Positions 41,065 to 53,576 are shown, numbered from the stretch's first letter. The stretch: 64,000 nt of DNA from Zeimonas sp050187175 (GCA_050187175.1 JBFWXS010000022.1:1-64000), one strand, 5' to 3'. The notes: generated by a model from the letters alone, not told the origin. Made by a program: numbers and translations.

Positions 41065-41322
41065 GTGGCGCGCCTTCATTCTAAATTCCCCCGCATCACC
41101 ATGATCGCGGCGCTCGCCGCAGCGGCGGCGCTGGCCGGCTGCGGGCAGCGCGGGCCGCTCTATCTGCCCGATTCGCCGCCGAAGAAGCGATCCGCGCTCG
41201 AGCTCACGCCGCCGGCCGCGCCGGCGCCCGCTTCGGCTGAGCCGCTCGCCGCCCAAGCTGAGCCGCTCGCCCCCCGATCCGCACCCGCCTCATCCGCATC
41301 AGTCCCATCCGCGCCCGGCTGA
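41065..41322 (+). CDS. lptM: LptM-type small lipoprotein (LppL/YifL)
   Basis: An 85-residue lipoprotein. The signal peptide has a basic n-region (MARLHSKFPR) and lipobox LAGC with Cys26, followed by the family hallmark GQRGPLYLP. GTG at 41065 was chosen because AGGAA lies six bases upstream and it supplies the basic n-region; ATG at 41101 would lack it. Relatives assist LptD maturation in the LPS export complex. The tail is Pro/Ala/Ser-rich with a duplicated AEPLA unit. It precedes lysA, the usual arrangement. Confidence 0.88.
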   Translation: MARLHSKFPRITMIAALAAAAALAGCGQRGPLYLPDSPPKKRSALELTPPAAPAPASAEPLAAQAEPLAPRSAPASSASVPSAPG

Positions 41323-41363
41323 CCGCCGCCGCTCCCGCGACCCTTCTTTCGTCCCGTCACCTC

Positions 41364-42743
41364 ATGGATGCGTTCACCTACCGCCGCGGCGAGCTGCACG
41401 CCGAATCGGTCGCGCTGGCCGACGTCGCCGAGCGCTTCGGCACCCCCACCTACGTCTACTCGCGACGTGCCATCGTCGAGGCGTTCGGCGAGTTCCGCGA
41501 TGCCGCGGCCGGGCGCAATGTACTCGTCTGCTATGCGCTGAAGGCGAACTCGAACCTCGCGGTGATCGATCTGCTGGCCCGCGAGGGCGCGGGCTTCGAC
41601 ATCGTCTCGGGCGGCGAGCTGCAGCGCGTGCTGGCCGCGGGCGGCGACGCGGGCAGGACGGTGTTCTCCGGCGTCGGCAAGAGCGAGGCCGACATGCGGC
41701 TGGCGCTGCAGGCGGGCGTACGCTGCTTCAACGTCGAGTCCGAAAGCGAGCTGCATCATCTGGACCGCGTGGCAGCCGGGCTGGGCCTGCGCGCCCCCGT
41801 GTCCCTGCGCGTCAATCCCGACGTCGATGCCGGCACTCATCCCTACATCTCCACCGGCCTGCGCGAGAACAAGTTCGGCATCGCGCACGAAGCCGCGCTG
41901 GCCGCGTACCGCACGGCGGCCGCGCTGCCGGCGCTGCAGGTCGTCGGCATAGACTGCCACATCGGCTCGCAGATCACCGAGATCGCACCCTTCCTGGCGG
42001 CGCTCGACAAAGTGCTCGAGCTGGTGGACACGCTGCACGACGAAGGCATCGTGCTGCGTCACCTAGACCTGGGCGGCGGGCTCGGCATCCGCTACAGCGA
42101 CGAGACGCCGCCGTCGCGCGCCGCGCTGCTGGCGGCCGTGTTCGAGCGGCTCGACCGGCATCCGCGCGGCGCGCAGTACGAGCTGCTGTTCGAGTTCGGC
42201 CGCTCCATCGTCGGCAATGCCGGCGTGCTGCTGACGCGCGTCGAGTATCTGAAGGAGAACGGCGGCCGCCACTTCGCCGTCGTCGATGCGGCGATGAATG
42301 ATCTGATGCGGCCGGCGCTGTACGAGGCCTGGCACGACGTGCTGCCGGTGCGGCGCGACGACCGCGCGCCGGGTTACGGGGCGTCGGGTTACGGCACGTC
42401 GGGTGACGCCGCATCGCGCGTGGGCGAGGCCGCGACGCGCGGCGCTGACGCGGCCTCGCGAACGGGCGGCGACACCTCGCGCCGCGTCGAAGCGGTCTAC
42501 GACATCGTCGGCCCGGTCTGCGAATCGGGCGACTGGCTGGCGCGCGAACGCAGGCTGGCGCTGGCCGAAGGCGAGCTGCTCGCGATCGGCTCGGCCGGGG
42601 CCTACGGCATGGCGATGAGCTCGAACTACAATACGCGGCCGCGCGCGGCCGAGGTCATCGTCGACGGCGCGCAGCTGCATCTGGTGCGCGAGCGCGAGTC
42701 GATCGAGTCGCTGTTCGCGCTGGAGCGCCCGCTGCCGCGCTGA
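41364..42743 (+). CDS. lysA: Diaminopimelate decarboxylase
   Basis: A 459-residue PLP enzyme that makes lysine from meso-diaminopimelate. Lys60 in CYALKANSN binds PLP, HIGSQ and GGGLGIRY lie in the barrel, and CESGDWLA and AYGMAMSSNYNTRPR supply active-site Cys and Tyr. Two oddities: the usual EPGRS motif reads EFGRS, and about 40 extra residues (near 333-372) rich in Gly, Ala, Ser, Thr and Arg interrupt the C-terminal barrel region where relatives have a short loop. The core is otherwise intact. Its last 89 bases overlap the antiparallel tetR gene. Confidence 0.94.
   Translation: MDAFTYRRGELHAESVALADVAERFGTPTYVYSRRAIVEAFGEFRDAAAGRNVLVCYALKANSNLAVIDLLAREGAGFDIVSGGELQRVLAAGGDAGRTVFSGVGKSEADMRLALQAGVRCFNVESESELHHLDRVAAGLGLRAPVSLRVNPDVDAGTHPYISTGLRENKFGIAHEAALAAYRTAAALPALQVVGIDCHIGSQITEIAPFLAALDKVLELVDTLHDEGIVLRHLDLGGGLGIRYSDETPPSRAALLAAVFERLDRHPRGAQYELLFEFGRSIVGNAGVLLTRVEYLKENGGRHFAVVDAAMNDLMRPALYEAWHDVLPVRRDDRAPGYGASGYGTSGDAASRVGEAATRGADAASRTGGDTSRRVEAVYDIVGPVCESGDWLARERRLALAEGELLAIGSAGAYGMAMSSNYNTRPRAAEVIVDGAQLHLVRERESIESLFALERPLPR
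42371..42415. repeat. Three 15-bp tandem repeats within the lysA insert
   Basis: Units GGGTTACGGGGCGTC, GGGTTACGGCACGTC and GGGTGACGCCGCATC encode G-Y-G-A-S, G-Y-G-T-S and G-D-A-A-S inside the low-complexity insert of LysA. Confidence 0.85.
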
Positions 42744-43491
42744 CGGCACCCTCGCCGCGCAGCCAGCCGGCGAAGCCATCCAGCAGCAGCGCCAAGCCGG
42801 CGCGCAGCGTCGTCTCCGTATCGATCTGCGTGAACGGGCCGACCAGGAAGCGCGCGCCGTCGTGCCCGTCGGCCTCGGGGCGGCCGACGTAGCCGCGGAT
42901 GAAGTCGCGGTGCTGCGCCGGCGTCTGCCTGTGCGCATCGGCGCTGCCGACCCCCACCAGGAACAGCATCAGCAGGTGATAGGCCATCGCCGCCTGCTCG
43001 GCGCTGAAGCCCCCCTGCTGCAGGATGCGGCCGACACGATCGAAGAAGGCCAGCCCCCAGTCGGTTTCGCCGGCGGCGAGCGTCTGGAACAGCCGGTTGC
43101 GGTTGTGCGTGGCCACATACGAGGCCACGCCCTTCCAGCGCAGCATCATCCGGCTGCTGATCAGCGCCACCGCTTCCAGGTCGCGGCGCCAGTCGCCGCT
43201 GGGCTGAGGCAGCGCCTCGACGCGTTCGCGATAGGCGATGTTGATGATCGCGCTGATCAGCTCGTCGCGGCTGCCCACGTAGTAGTGCACGAGACCGGGC
43301 GTGATGCCGAGCTCGCGCGCCAGCCGCATCATCGACAGCTCGGCGATCGATTCGCGCTGCGCCAGCCGCACCGCGCAGTCGATGACGGCGGCCCTTGACA
43401 GCTCCGGCGAGCCGTCGGGCTTGCGGGGACGGCGCCCGGCGCGGCGCGGCGCGGCGGACGGGATCGCGGAATCGTCGTTGACTCGGGCCAT
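42655..43491 (-). CDS. TetR-family transcriptional regulator
   Basis: A 278-residue regulator (ATG at 43491; ATG at 43503 would add four residues). A basic N-terminus is followed by the helix-turn-helix ELSMMRLARELGITPGLVHY and YVGSRDELISAI, then a helical ligand domain. The last 30 residues after GWLRGEG are Ala/Arg/Thr-rich and are encoded on the antisense of the lysA end, probably after loss of an earlier stop. It is divergent from the hydrolase-Bug-ligase operon and probably controls it. Confidence 0.85.
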   Translation of the reverse strand: MARVNDDSAIPSAAPRRAGRRPRKPDGSPELSRAAVIDCAVRLAQRESIAELSMMRLARELGITPGLVHYYVGSRDELISAIINIAYRERVEALPQPSGDWRRDLEAVALISSRMMLRWKGVASYVATHNRNRLFQTLAAGETDWGLAFFDRVGRILQQGGFSAEQAAMAYHLLMLFLVGVGSADAHRQTPAQHRDFIRGYVGRPEADGHDGARFLVGPFTQIDTETTLRAGLALLLDGFAGWLRGEGAVSAAAGAPARTATRSTRARAPDAAARRRR

Positions 43492-43503
43492 GGGCACAAG
43501 CAT

Positions 43504-43593
43504 AGCTCGCTGGCTTTCACATTTATTTGACATCCTATCAATTTCACTCCAGAATTTATTTAATACACCATCAATTAATCGTGGAGACGAGGC
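43504..43593. promoter_or_regulatory. Divergent promoter between tetR and the aryl-CoA operon
   Basis: The region is AT-rich. TTGACA at 43527-43532 (perfect -35) is followed after 17 bp by CAGAAT. The -35 box is part of an inverted repeat, TTGACATCCTATCAA (43527-43541; TTGAnA-nnn-TnTCAA), a candidate TetR site. GGAGACGAGG precedes the ATG at 43594. Confidence 0.55.
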
Positions 43594-44850
43594 ATGAGCG
43601 CACAGGCGGACGGCAAGGTCGCGGTCACGGCGGGGCTGCGCGGCGCCTCGTGGAACGCGCAGCGGATGGCCGCGCCGTACACGGTGACGCCCTGCCCGCT
43701 GCCCACCGGCGACGGCCAGAAGGTGCTCGGCTTCCTGTTCGCGCGCGGCGGCGAACGCAGCGCGGCCTTCCTGATGCATCCGCGCGAGATGGTGGTGACG
43801 CACTACCTGGTGCCCGACGTGCTGGACGCCGGCTGGGCTTGCTGGGTGCAGGGGCCGCGCTCGATCGGCAACGATCTGCGGCTCGAGCACGAGATCGCGC
43901 TGCACGACGTCGCGGCGGGCATGCGGCATCTGCGCGAACTGGGCTTCGGCCGGATCGCGATGATAGGCAACAGCGGCGGCGCCGGCTTGTTCACGTTCTA
44001 CAACCAGCAGGCGCTGCTGGCGCCGGAGCAGCGCATCGCGCGCACGCCCGGCGGCCGGCCCACCGGCCTGCAGGCGGCGACGCTGCCCGCTCCCGACGCG
44101 CTCGCGCTGGTTTCGCCGCATCCCGGCCAGGGCATCCTGCTGATGAACGGCCTCGATCCGTCGCTGACCGACGAGAACGACCCGCTGTCGGTGGATGCCG
44201 CGCTCGACCCCTTCGACCCTGCCAACGGATTCCGGCGGCCGCCTGAGTCCTCGTCGTACGCCGCATCGTTCATCGAACGCTACCGCGCCGCTCAGCGCGA
44301 ACGCTGCGCGCGCATAGACGCGCATGCGCGCGAACTGCTGCAGCGGCGCGGCGCCGCGCGCCAGCGGCTGAAGCAGGCCCCGACGCGCGACGACAAACGC
44401 ATCGCCAGTCATGCGCCGATCTTCACCGTGTGGCGCACCGATGCCGATCTGCGCTGCTGGGATACGTCGCTGGACCCTTCGGACCGGCTGGTCGGCTCGC
44501 TGTGGGGCGCCGATCCGGCGGTATCGAACCTCGGCAGCGTCGGCTTCGGCCGCGTCGTCACCCCGGAATCGTGGCTGTCGACGTGGTCGGGACTGTCGTC
44601 GAACGCGTCGCTGGCCAACTGCGCGCCCGCCGTCGAGCAACCGGTGCTGCTGCTCGAATACACCGGCGACAACTGCGTCTTCCCGTCCGACCTCGACCGC
44701 ATCTACGCCGACCTGCGCAGTACGCGCAAGCAGCGGCATCGCGTGCGCGGCAATCACCACGGCATGCCACTGGCGGCCGGCGAGCCCGCGGGACAGATCG
44801 AAGCGGGCCGGCTGATCCAGGCCTGGCTCAACGATTCGACGGGCGGATGA
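43594..44850 (+). CDS. Alpha/beta hydrolase of unassigned substrate
   Basis: A 418-residue protein. The stretch GRIAMIGNSGGAGLFTFY has a nucleophile-elbow motif (GNSGG), and VLLLEYTGDNCVFP and RGNHHGMPL near the C-terminus can supply the acid and His. A helical insertion of about 130 residues (Arg-rich) separates the two halves. I do not recognise a characterised relative. It starts the operon with the Bug receptor and aryl-CoA ligase and may hydrolyse a thioester or ring-cleavage product. Confidence 0.75.
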   Translation: MSAQADGKVAVTAGLRGASWNAQRMAAPYTVTPCPLPTGDGQKVLGFLFARGGERSAAFLMHPREMVVTHYLVPDVLDAGWACWVQGPRSIGNDLRLEHEIALHDVAAGMRHLRELGFGRIAMIGNSGGAGLFTFYNQQALLAPEQRIARTPGGRPTGLQAATLPAPDALALVSPHPGQGILLMNGLDPSLTDENDPLSVDAALDPFDPANGFRRPPESSSYAASFIERYRAAQRERCARIDAHARELLQRRGAARQRLKQAPTRDDKRIASHAPIFTVWRTDADLRCWDTSLDPSDRLVGSLWGADPAVSNLGSVGFGRVVTPESWLSTWSGLSSNASLANCAPAVEQPVLLLEYTGDNCVFPSDLDRIYADLRSTRKQRHRVRGNHHGMPLAAGEPAGQIEAGRLIQAWLNDSTGG

Positions 44851-44921
44851 GCGATCACCCGACCGATCCGGAACTCCCTCAACGACAAGCAGCGGACCCG
44901 GTCCGCACGCAGGAGACGACG

Positions 44922-45896
44922 ATGAACAACCGACGACAGCTTCTGAGCGCCGCGCTGCTGGCGGCCTGCACCGCCGCACCGTGGGCCGCGGCCGCCCAGG
45001 GTTTTCCGTCCAAGCCGATCCAGATGGTCGTCTCGGCGCCGCCTGGGTCCGCCCCCGACATCATCGCGAGACTGCTGGCCGACCAGTATCGGCTGCGGCT
45101 CGGACAGCCGGTCGTGGTCGAGAACCGGCCGGGCGCCGGCGGCATCATCGCCATCAACGCGATGAAGGACGCGCCGGCCGACGGGCACCGGCTGCTGTTC
45201 GCCCAGGCGGCGGTGGTGGTGGTCACGCCGCTGACATACAAGGAAGCCCGCTACGACATGCTGCGCGATTTCGAGCCGGTGTCGGCGCTCGCCAGCACGC
45301 CGATGATGTTCGTCGCCCATCCGCCGTCCGGTCCGAAGAACTGGCAGGAGGCCGTCGCCCGGAGCCGTGGGCAGCCGGAGAAGCTGTCGCTGGGCAATCC
45401 GACGCGCACCTCGATTCCGCATCTGGCCGGCGAGCTGGTCGACGCGCGCAGCGGCGGGCGCTTCCAGCACGTGTCCATGAGCAATACCGGCCAGGGCATC
45501 CAGGCGGTGGTCAACGGCGACACGCAGATGTACGTCGACGGCGTGGCCGCCGTGCTGCCCATGGTCAAGGCCGGACGCCTGCGCCCGCTGGCGGTGACGG
45601 CGGATCGCGAGCTGCCTGGCCTGGAAGGCATTCCGCTGGCCAAGAGCGTGGTCCCTGATACCGTGGTCTCCGGCTGGTTCGTGCTGTTCGCGCCCAAGGG
45701 AACTCCGCAGCCGGTGCTGGAGCGCCTCAACGCCGCCGCGCACGAGGCGATGCATGCGCCCGAGGTCGTTGCCAGGATGTATGAGATGGGCAACTATCCG
45801 ATGGGCGGCGGCCTGCGCGACGCGCAGAGCTTCGTCGCCGCCGAGCGTGATCGCTGGGCCGATGTGATCCGGCGCGCCCGCATCGCCGCGGAGTGA
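44922..45896 (+). CDS. Bug-family (tripartite tricarboxylate) periplasmic receptor
   Basis: A 324-residue binding protein. The signal peptide MNNRRQLLSAALLAACTAAPWAAAAQG is followed by the Bug hallmarks YPSKPI-like FPSKPIQMVVSAPPGSAPDI, VVVENRPGAGG and LLFAQAA. ATG at 44922 has AGGAGA upstream. No TctA/TctB membrane genes are nearby, as is usual for the many orphan Bug proteins. It probably captures the aromatic acid processed by the following genes. Its stop overlaps the GTG of the ligase. Confidence 0.92.
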   Translation: MNNRRQLLSAALLAACTAAPWAAAAQGFPSKPIQMVVSAPPGSAPDIIARLLADQYRLRLGQPVVVENRPGAGGIIAINAMKDAPADGHRLLFAQAAVVVVTPLTYKEARYDMLRDFEPVSALASTPMMFVAHPPSGPKNWQEAVARSRGQPEKLSLGNPTRTSIPHLAGELVDARSGGRFQHVSMSNTGQGIQAVVNGDTQMYVDGVAAVLPMVKAGRLRPLAVTADRELPGLEGIPLAKSVVPDTVVSGWFVLFAPKGTPQPVLERLNAAAHEAMHAPEVVARMYEMGNYPMGGGLRDAQSFVAAERDRWADVIRRARIAAE

Positions 45897-47644
45897 GCGG
45901 CGTGGCGCACCCGCACAGTTCGCAGCGCATCGGCGTCCGCGACGCGCTGCCCGGCGTCGTCTATCCGCCGGTCCACGCGCTGCGCCGCTACGTCGACGCC
46001 GGCGCGCTCGGCTTCGAGTCCCTGGCGGACGGACTGCGCGCCGCGTTCACGCGGCATGCGTCGCGCATCGCGCTCGATGGCCCCGCCGGGGCGGTCAGCT
46101 ACGCGATGCTGGACGCCGATTCGGAACGGCTGGCCGCGGCGCTGCTGCGCCAGGGACTGGCGCCGCTCGATCGCGTCGTCTTCCAGATGAACAACTCGTA
46201 CGAGCTGGTGACGCTGTGGGTGGCCTGCCTGAAGGCCGGGCTGATCCCGCTGTGCACGCTGGCGCCGCATCGCGAGCACGAGATCGGCTATCTGGCGACG
46301 CACGCCGACGCCGTCCTGCACGCCGTCGACGGCGACGACCCCAGGTTCGACGGCATCGGGTTCGCACGCGCCATGCAGGACCAGGTCCCCACGCTGAAGC
46401 AGATCCTGCGCGCACGCGGCCCGGCCGTTCCGGGCGTGCTGCAGCTGCGAGCACTGATCGAATCGATCGATGAGGCGCAGGCGCGGTGCGAGCTGGCCGC
46501 ACTGTCATCGGATCCGTTTCAGGTCGCCGTGTTTCAGCTGTCGGGGGGCACCTCCGGCGTGCCCAAGATCATCCCCCGCTTCGGCAACGAGTACCTGGCG
46601 ATGATGCGGCTGGTGGCCGATTGCAACGGCTACCGGCCGGACGACACGGTGTTCATTCCGCTGCCGATGATGCACAACCTGAACATGGGGTGCTTCCTCG
46701 GCCCCTTCCTGCTCAGCGGCGGCCGCGTGCTGGTCGCCCCCGATCTGCGGCCCGAGACGCTGATCGACACGATCCGGCGCTTCGCACCCACCTGGCTGGT
46801 GCTGGGCCCGCTGGCGGCGCGCATAGAAAGCGCCATCGCGGCCGGCGAACTGGACTTCTCGCAGGTGCGCGGCATCGTCGCGCCGAACGGAGCGCGGCGG
46901 CTGCGCGAGCAGCTGAAGGCCCCGGCCCTGCACATCTTCGGCATGACCGAGGGCGTGATCATGTTCACGCGCCCGGGCGAAGATCCGATCGAAGCACAGG
47001 ATCGCACCGTCGGCCGCCCGATCAGTCCGCTCGACCAAGTGCGAATCCTGAAGCCGGGCACCGAAGAGGAAGCCGCTTCCGGCGAGGACGGCGAGCCCGC
47101 CTTCCAGGGTCCGTACACGATCCACGGCTACTACCGCGCCGACGAGCGCAATCGCGAAGCCTTCACCTCCGACGGCTTCTACCGTTCAGGCGATCTGATG
47201 CGCACGGTGACGATAGACGGCCGCACGTACTACGAGTTCCGAGGGCGGCTGAAGGACGTCGTCGACCGCGGCGGCGAGAAGATCAACTGCGAGGAAGTCG
47301 AGCGCGTGCTGCTGCGCCACCCGGCCGTCGCTGCCGTGGCCGTGGTCGGCATGCCGGACCCCGTCTACGGCGAGCGTCTGTGCGCATGTGTGATTCCGGC
47401 CGCGGGCCGCAGCGCTCCCGACATCGCGCAGCTCGGCGCCTTCCTGCAGCAACAGGGTGTGGCCAAGTTCAAATGGCCCGAACGCGTCGAAACCATGAGC
47501 GAGTTCCCCACCACGCAGTCCGGGAAGCTGAGCAAGCCGGCGCTCAAGCAGTGGGTCGCCGGACGAGTGACTGCCGAACGCACGATCGACGAGCGAGCGC
47601 TCGCCGCGCAACAAGGCCGACCGGCCGACGAGGAAGCAAGATGA
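45893..47644 (+). CDS. Aryl-acid AMP/CoA ligase (DhbE/SdgA-like)
   Basis: A 583-residue ANL-superfamily adenylating enzyme. Core motifs: A3 LSGGTSGVPKIIPR, A4 PMMHNLNMGC (His-Asn as in 2,3-dihydroxybenzoate and salicylate ligases), A5 FGMTEG, A7 YRSGDL, A8 GRLKDVVDRGGEKINCEEVE and A10 PTTQSGKLSKPAL with the catalytic Lys. It activates an aromatic acid as AMP ester and perhaps CoA thioester. GTG start at 45893 overlaps the Bug stop; the stop overlaps the VOC ATG. There are no peptide-synthetase or carrier genes, so catabolism is more likely than siderophore synthesis. Confidence 0.85.
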   Translation: MSGVAHPHSSQRIGVRDALPGVVYPPVHALRRYVDAGALGFESLADGLRAAFTRHASRIALDGPAGAVSYAMLDADSERLAAALLRQGLAPLDRVVFQMNNSYELVTLWVACLKAGLIPLCTLAPHREHEIGYLATHADAVLHAVDGDDPRFDGIGFARAMQDQVPTLKQILRARGPAVPGVLQLRALIESIDEAQARCELAALSSDPFQVAVFQLSGGTSGVPKIIPRFGNEYLAMMRLVADCNGYRPDDTVFIPLPMMHNLNMGCFLGPFLLSGGRVLVAPDLRPETLIDTIRRFAPTWLVLGPLAARIESAIAAGELDFSQVRGIVAPNGARRLREQLKAPALHIFGMTEGVIMFTRPGEDPIEAQDRTVGRPISPLDQVRILKPGTEEEAASGEDGEPAFQGPYTIHGYYRADERNREAFTSDGFYRSGDLMRTVTIDGRTYYEFRGRLKDVVDRGGEKINCEEVERVLLRHPAVAAVAVVGMPDPVYGERLCACVIPAAGRSAPDIAQLGAFLQQQGVAKFKWPERVETMSEFPTTQSGKLSKPALKQWVAGRVTAERTIDERALAAQQGRPADEEAR

Positions 47645-48552
47645 GCACGACCTCCTCCCTGAGCATGACTCCGCCCCCGGGCACGACTCCGTTCCCGAGC
47701 ACGACTCCGCGCCCGCCTGATCCGTCGGCGCTGCGGCTGGACGGCGTCCACCATACCGCGCGGCCCACGTGGAAGCTGCGCGAGACCATCGAGTTCTATC
47801 GCGACGTGCTGGGCCTGCCGCTGGTCCATGCGATCTCCGCGCGCGGCTGGGGGCCGGACAACCATCCCGACTTCCTGCACTTCTTCTTCGACAGCGGCAA
47901 CGGCAGCACGATCGCTTTTTTCTACTACATCGGCGCAGCGCAGCCGGACTACACGCGGCCGGTCGACGACTACCGTTCGCGCGCCACGCATACGGCCTGG
48001 CGCGTGCAGTCCACCGGCGAGCTCGCCGCGTGGCGGCAGCGGCTGGAAGCGCGCGGCGTGCCGATCAAGTACCAGCTGCGCCACGAACTGATCGAATCGA
48101 TCTACTTCAACGATCCGAACGGCTATCCGATCGAGATCACGCTGCCGCTGCGGCCCATGGGCGAGCTCGATGCCGTCGATGCGACGCGCACACTGGACGC
48201 AGCGATGGCGCTCGAAGACGCGCAGCGCGCCGCCGGTGAACGCTTCGCGTCGATCGACCAAGTCTGGCGAGGCAAGGCCGCCGGGCCCGCCGACCGGGCC
48301 GTCCTCCATGTGCTCGACGTGCCCGAGTTCGCCGCCATCGTCGCCGCCCTGCACCAGGATCCGCGCTGCGTGGTCGACGGGCCGAACGACGGCTATTGGC
48401 ATATCGCTTCGGACGAGGCCATCGCGTTCGAGCGCAAGCCGCTGGGTTTGGTGCCGGCGCTGTGGAACGCGGCGCTGACCGGCGGCTACCAGGGCCGCAT
48501 CGCACGCTTCGATCGGGACGGCCTGGAGCTGAGGCCCGGGAGCGCGGCATGA
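47641..48552 (+). CDS. VOC-superfamily (extradiol dioxygenase/glyoxalase-like) protein
   Basis: A 303-residue protein. After a Thr/Pro-rich N-terminus made of 18-bp repeats, a vicinal-oxygen-chelate module spans about residues 30-175: DGVHHTARP holds a first metal-ligand His, FYRDVLGLPL is the usual helix, and SIYFNDPNGYPIEITLP carries the last Glu ligand. The second half is less recognisable. It may cleave a dihydroxylated ring or act as isomerase. Coupled by ATGA overlaps to the ligase before and the monooxygenase after. Confidence 0.8.
   Translation: MSTTSSLSMTPPPGTTPFPSTTPRPPDPSALRLDGVHHTARPTWKLRETIEFYRDVLGLPLVHAISARGWGPDNHPDFLHFFFDSGNGSTIAFFYYIGAAQPDYTRPVDDYRSRATHTAWRVQSTGELAAWRQRLEARGVPIKYQLRHELIESIYFNDPNGYPIEITLPLRPMGELDAVDATRTLDAAMALEDAQRAAGERFASIDQVWRGKAAGPADRAVLHVLDVPEFAAIVAALHQDPRCVVDGPNDGYWHIASDEAIAFERKPLGLVPALWNAALTGGYQGRIARFDRDGLELRPGSAA
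47665..47718. repeat. Three 18-bp tandem repeats in the VOC gene N-terminus
   Basis: ATGACTCCGCCCCCGGGC, ACGACTCCGTTCCCGAGC and ACGACTCCGCGCCCGCCT encode T-P-(P/F/R)-P-(G/S)-T units before the folded domain. Confidence 0.87.
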
Positions 48553-49715
48553 AGATCGCGATCATCGGCGGCGGCCCCTCGGGGCTGTATCTGGGCATCC
48601 TGCTGCGGCGGCGCGCGCCGGGCTGGCATGTCGAGGTGATCGAGCAGAACGCCGCCGACGCCACCTTCGGGTTCGGTGTCGTGCTCGCCGATACCGGCTT
48701 GCAGCAGCTGCGGCAGGCGGACGAGGCCTCGTTCGCCGCGATGACGGCCGCGATGCGCTATAACGACCGGCAGACGATTGTCCACAACGAGACGCCGATC
48801 GAAGTGACGCGGCAGGGCCGTGGCGGTGCGATCGAACGGCTGCAGCTGCTGACGGTACTGCGCGCGCAGGCAGAGGATGCCGGCGTGCGTATGCGCTTCG
48901 GCTGCCGCATCGACGCGAGCGCCCATCTGTCGCGCTTCGGCCTGGCCGACGCCGACGTCGTGGTCGGCGCTGACGGAGTCAACTCAATGCTGCGCGGCGA
49001 GTTCGAGGACCGGTTCGGCACGACGCGCCGCTTGCTCAGCAATCACTTCGCCTGGTACGGCACGCGCCGCGTGTTCGAAACGCCGGCGCTGGTGTTCCGC
49101 AAGCATCACGGCGGACACTTCGTCGCGCACTACTATCCTTATTCGGCAACGATGAGCACTTTCGTCGCCGAATGCGACGAGCTGACGTGGCAGCGCTGCG
49201 GCCTGGCGGCGATGACCGACGAGCAGCGCCAGCATCTGTTCGAACAGCTGTTCGCCGGCGAGCTGCAAGGCAAGCCGCTGCTGTCGAACAACTCGGTCTG
49301 GCGGCAGTTCCCCGTGATCCGCAACCGGCACTGGTCGCACGGCCGCTACGTGCTGATCGGCGACGCGCTGGCCAGCGCGCATTTCTCTATCGGCTCGGGC
49401 ACGCGCATCGCGATGACCGACGCGATCGCGCTCGCCGAAGCGCTGCTGGCCGAGGCGCCGGACGTGCCGGCGGCGCTGCGCCGCTACGAGCGACGTCACG
49501 CGCCGGAGAAGCGCAAGCTGATCGAAGCCTCGGAGCGGTCGTTCGAGTGGTACGAACGCATCGCCGAATGGATGGACCGCTATACGCCGGAAGCCTTCGT
49601 CTACCACTTCATGACGCGCACCGGCCGCGTGGACGACGCGAGATTGCGCCGCGCGTTTCCCGACCTGATGAAGCGGCTGCAGGCCGCCGGCGTGCCCGGC
49701 GAGGCCACTTCGTAG
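48549..49715 (+). CDS. FAD-dependent aromatic monooxygenase (salicylyl-CoA hydroxylase-like)
   Basis: A 388-residue group A flavoprotein hydroxylase. IGGGPSGLYLGILLRRR binds the FAD ADP moiety, VVGADGVNS is the DG motif, and VLIGDALASAHFSIGSGTRI is the GD motif. The EQN-AADATFGFGVVL stretch after the first strand resembles enzymes acting on CoA-activated 2-hydroxy- or 2-aminobenzoate. With the aryl ligase two genes upstream it suggests hydroxylation of an aryl-CoA. ATGA overlap with the VOC gene. Confidence 0.83.
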   Translation: MKIAIIGGGPSGLYLGILLRRRAPGWHVEVIEQNAADATFGFGVVLADTGLQQLRQADEASFAAMTAAMRYNDRQTIVHNETPIEVTRQGRGGAIERLQLLTVLRAQAEDAGVRMRFGCRIDASAHLSRFGLADADVVVGADGVNSMLRGEFEDRFGTTRRLLSNHFAWYGTRRVFETPALVFRKHHGGHFVAHYYPYSATMSTFVAECDELTWQRCGLAAMTDEQRQHLFEQLFAGELQGKPLLSNNSVWRQFPVIRNRHWSHGRYVLIGDALASAHFSIGSGTRIAMTDAIALAEALLAEAPDVPAALRRYERRHAPEKRKLIEASERSFEWYERIAEWMDRYTPEAFVYHFMTRTGRVDDARLRRAFPDLMKRLQAAGVPGEATS

Positions 49716-49776
49716 CGCCGCTTCGCTGAAGACCGCCTCGCCGTCGGAGACCATCCGCTTCGCCGCAGGCCGAGGA

Positions 49777-53448
<3,672 letters not shown>

Positions 53449-53576
53449 GCGGGGAGAAACGCGCTCCGGTCATGGTCGCAGTATGCTGCCATGAGCCCTG
53501 ATGCCGTCTGCCGCCCGGGTTGCCGACGCGGATGTTCCGCACCTCGACGAGCCCGCCACAACGATTGCATACGTCA

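Noticed and set aside
45893..47644. Siderophore biosynthesis role for the DhbE-like ligase
   Set aside because: No isochorismate synthase, carrier protein or peptide synthetase is nearby; neighbours are uptake, monooxygenase and dioxygenase-like genes.
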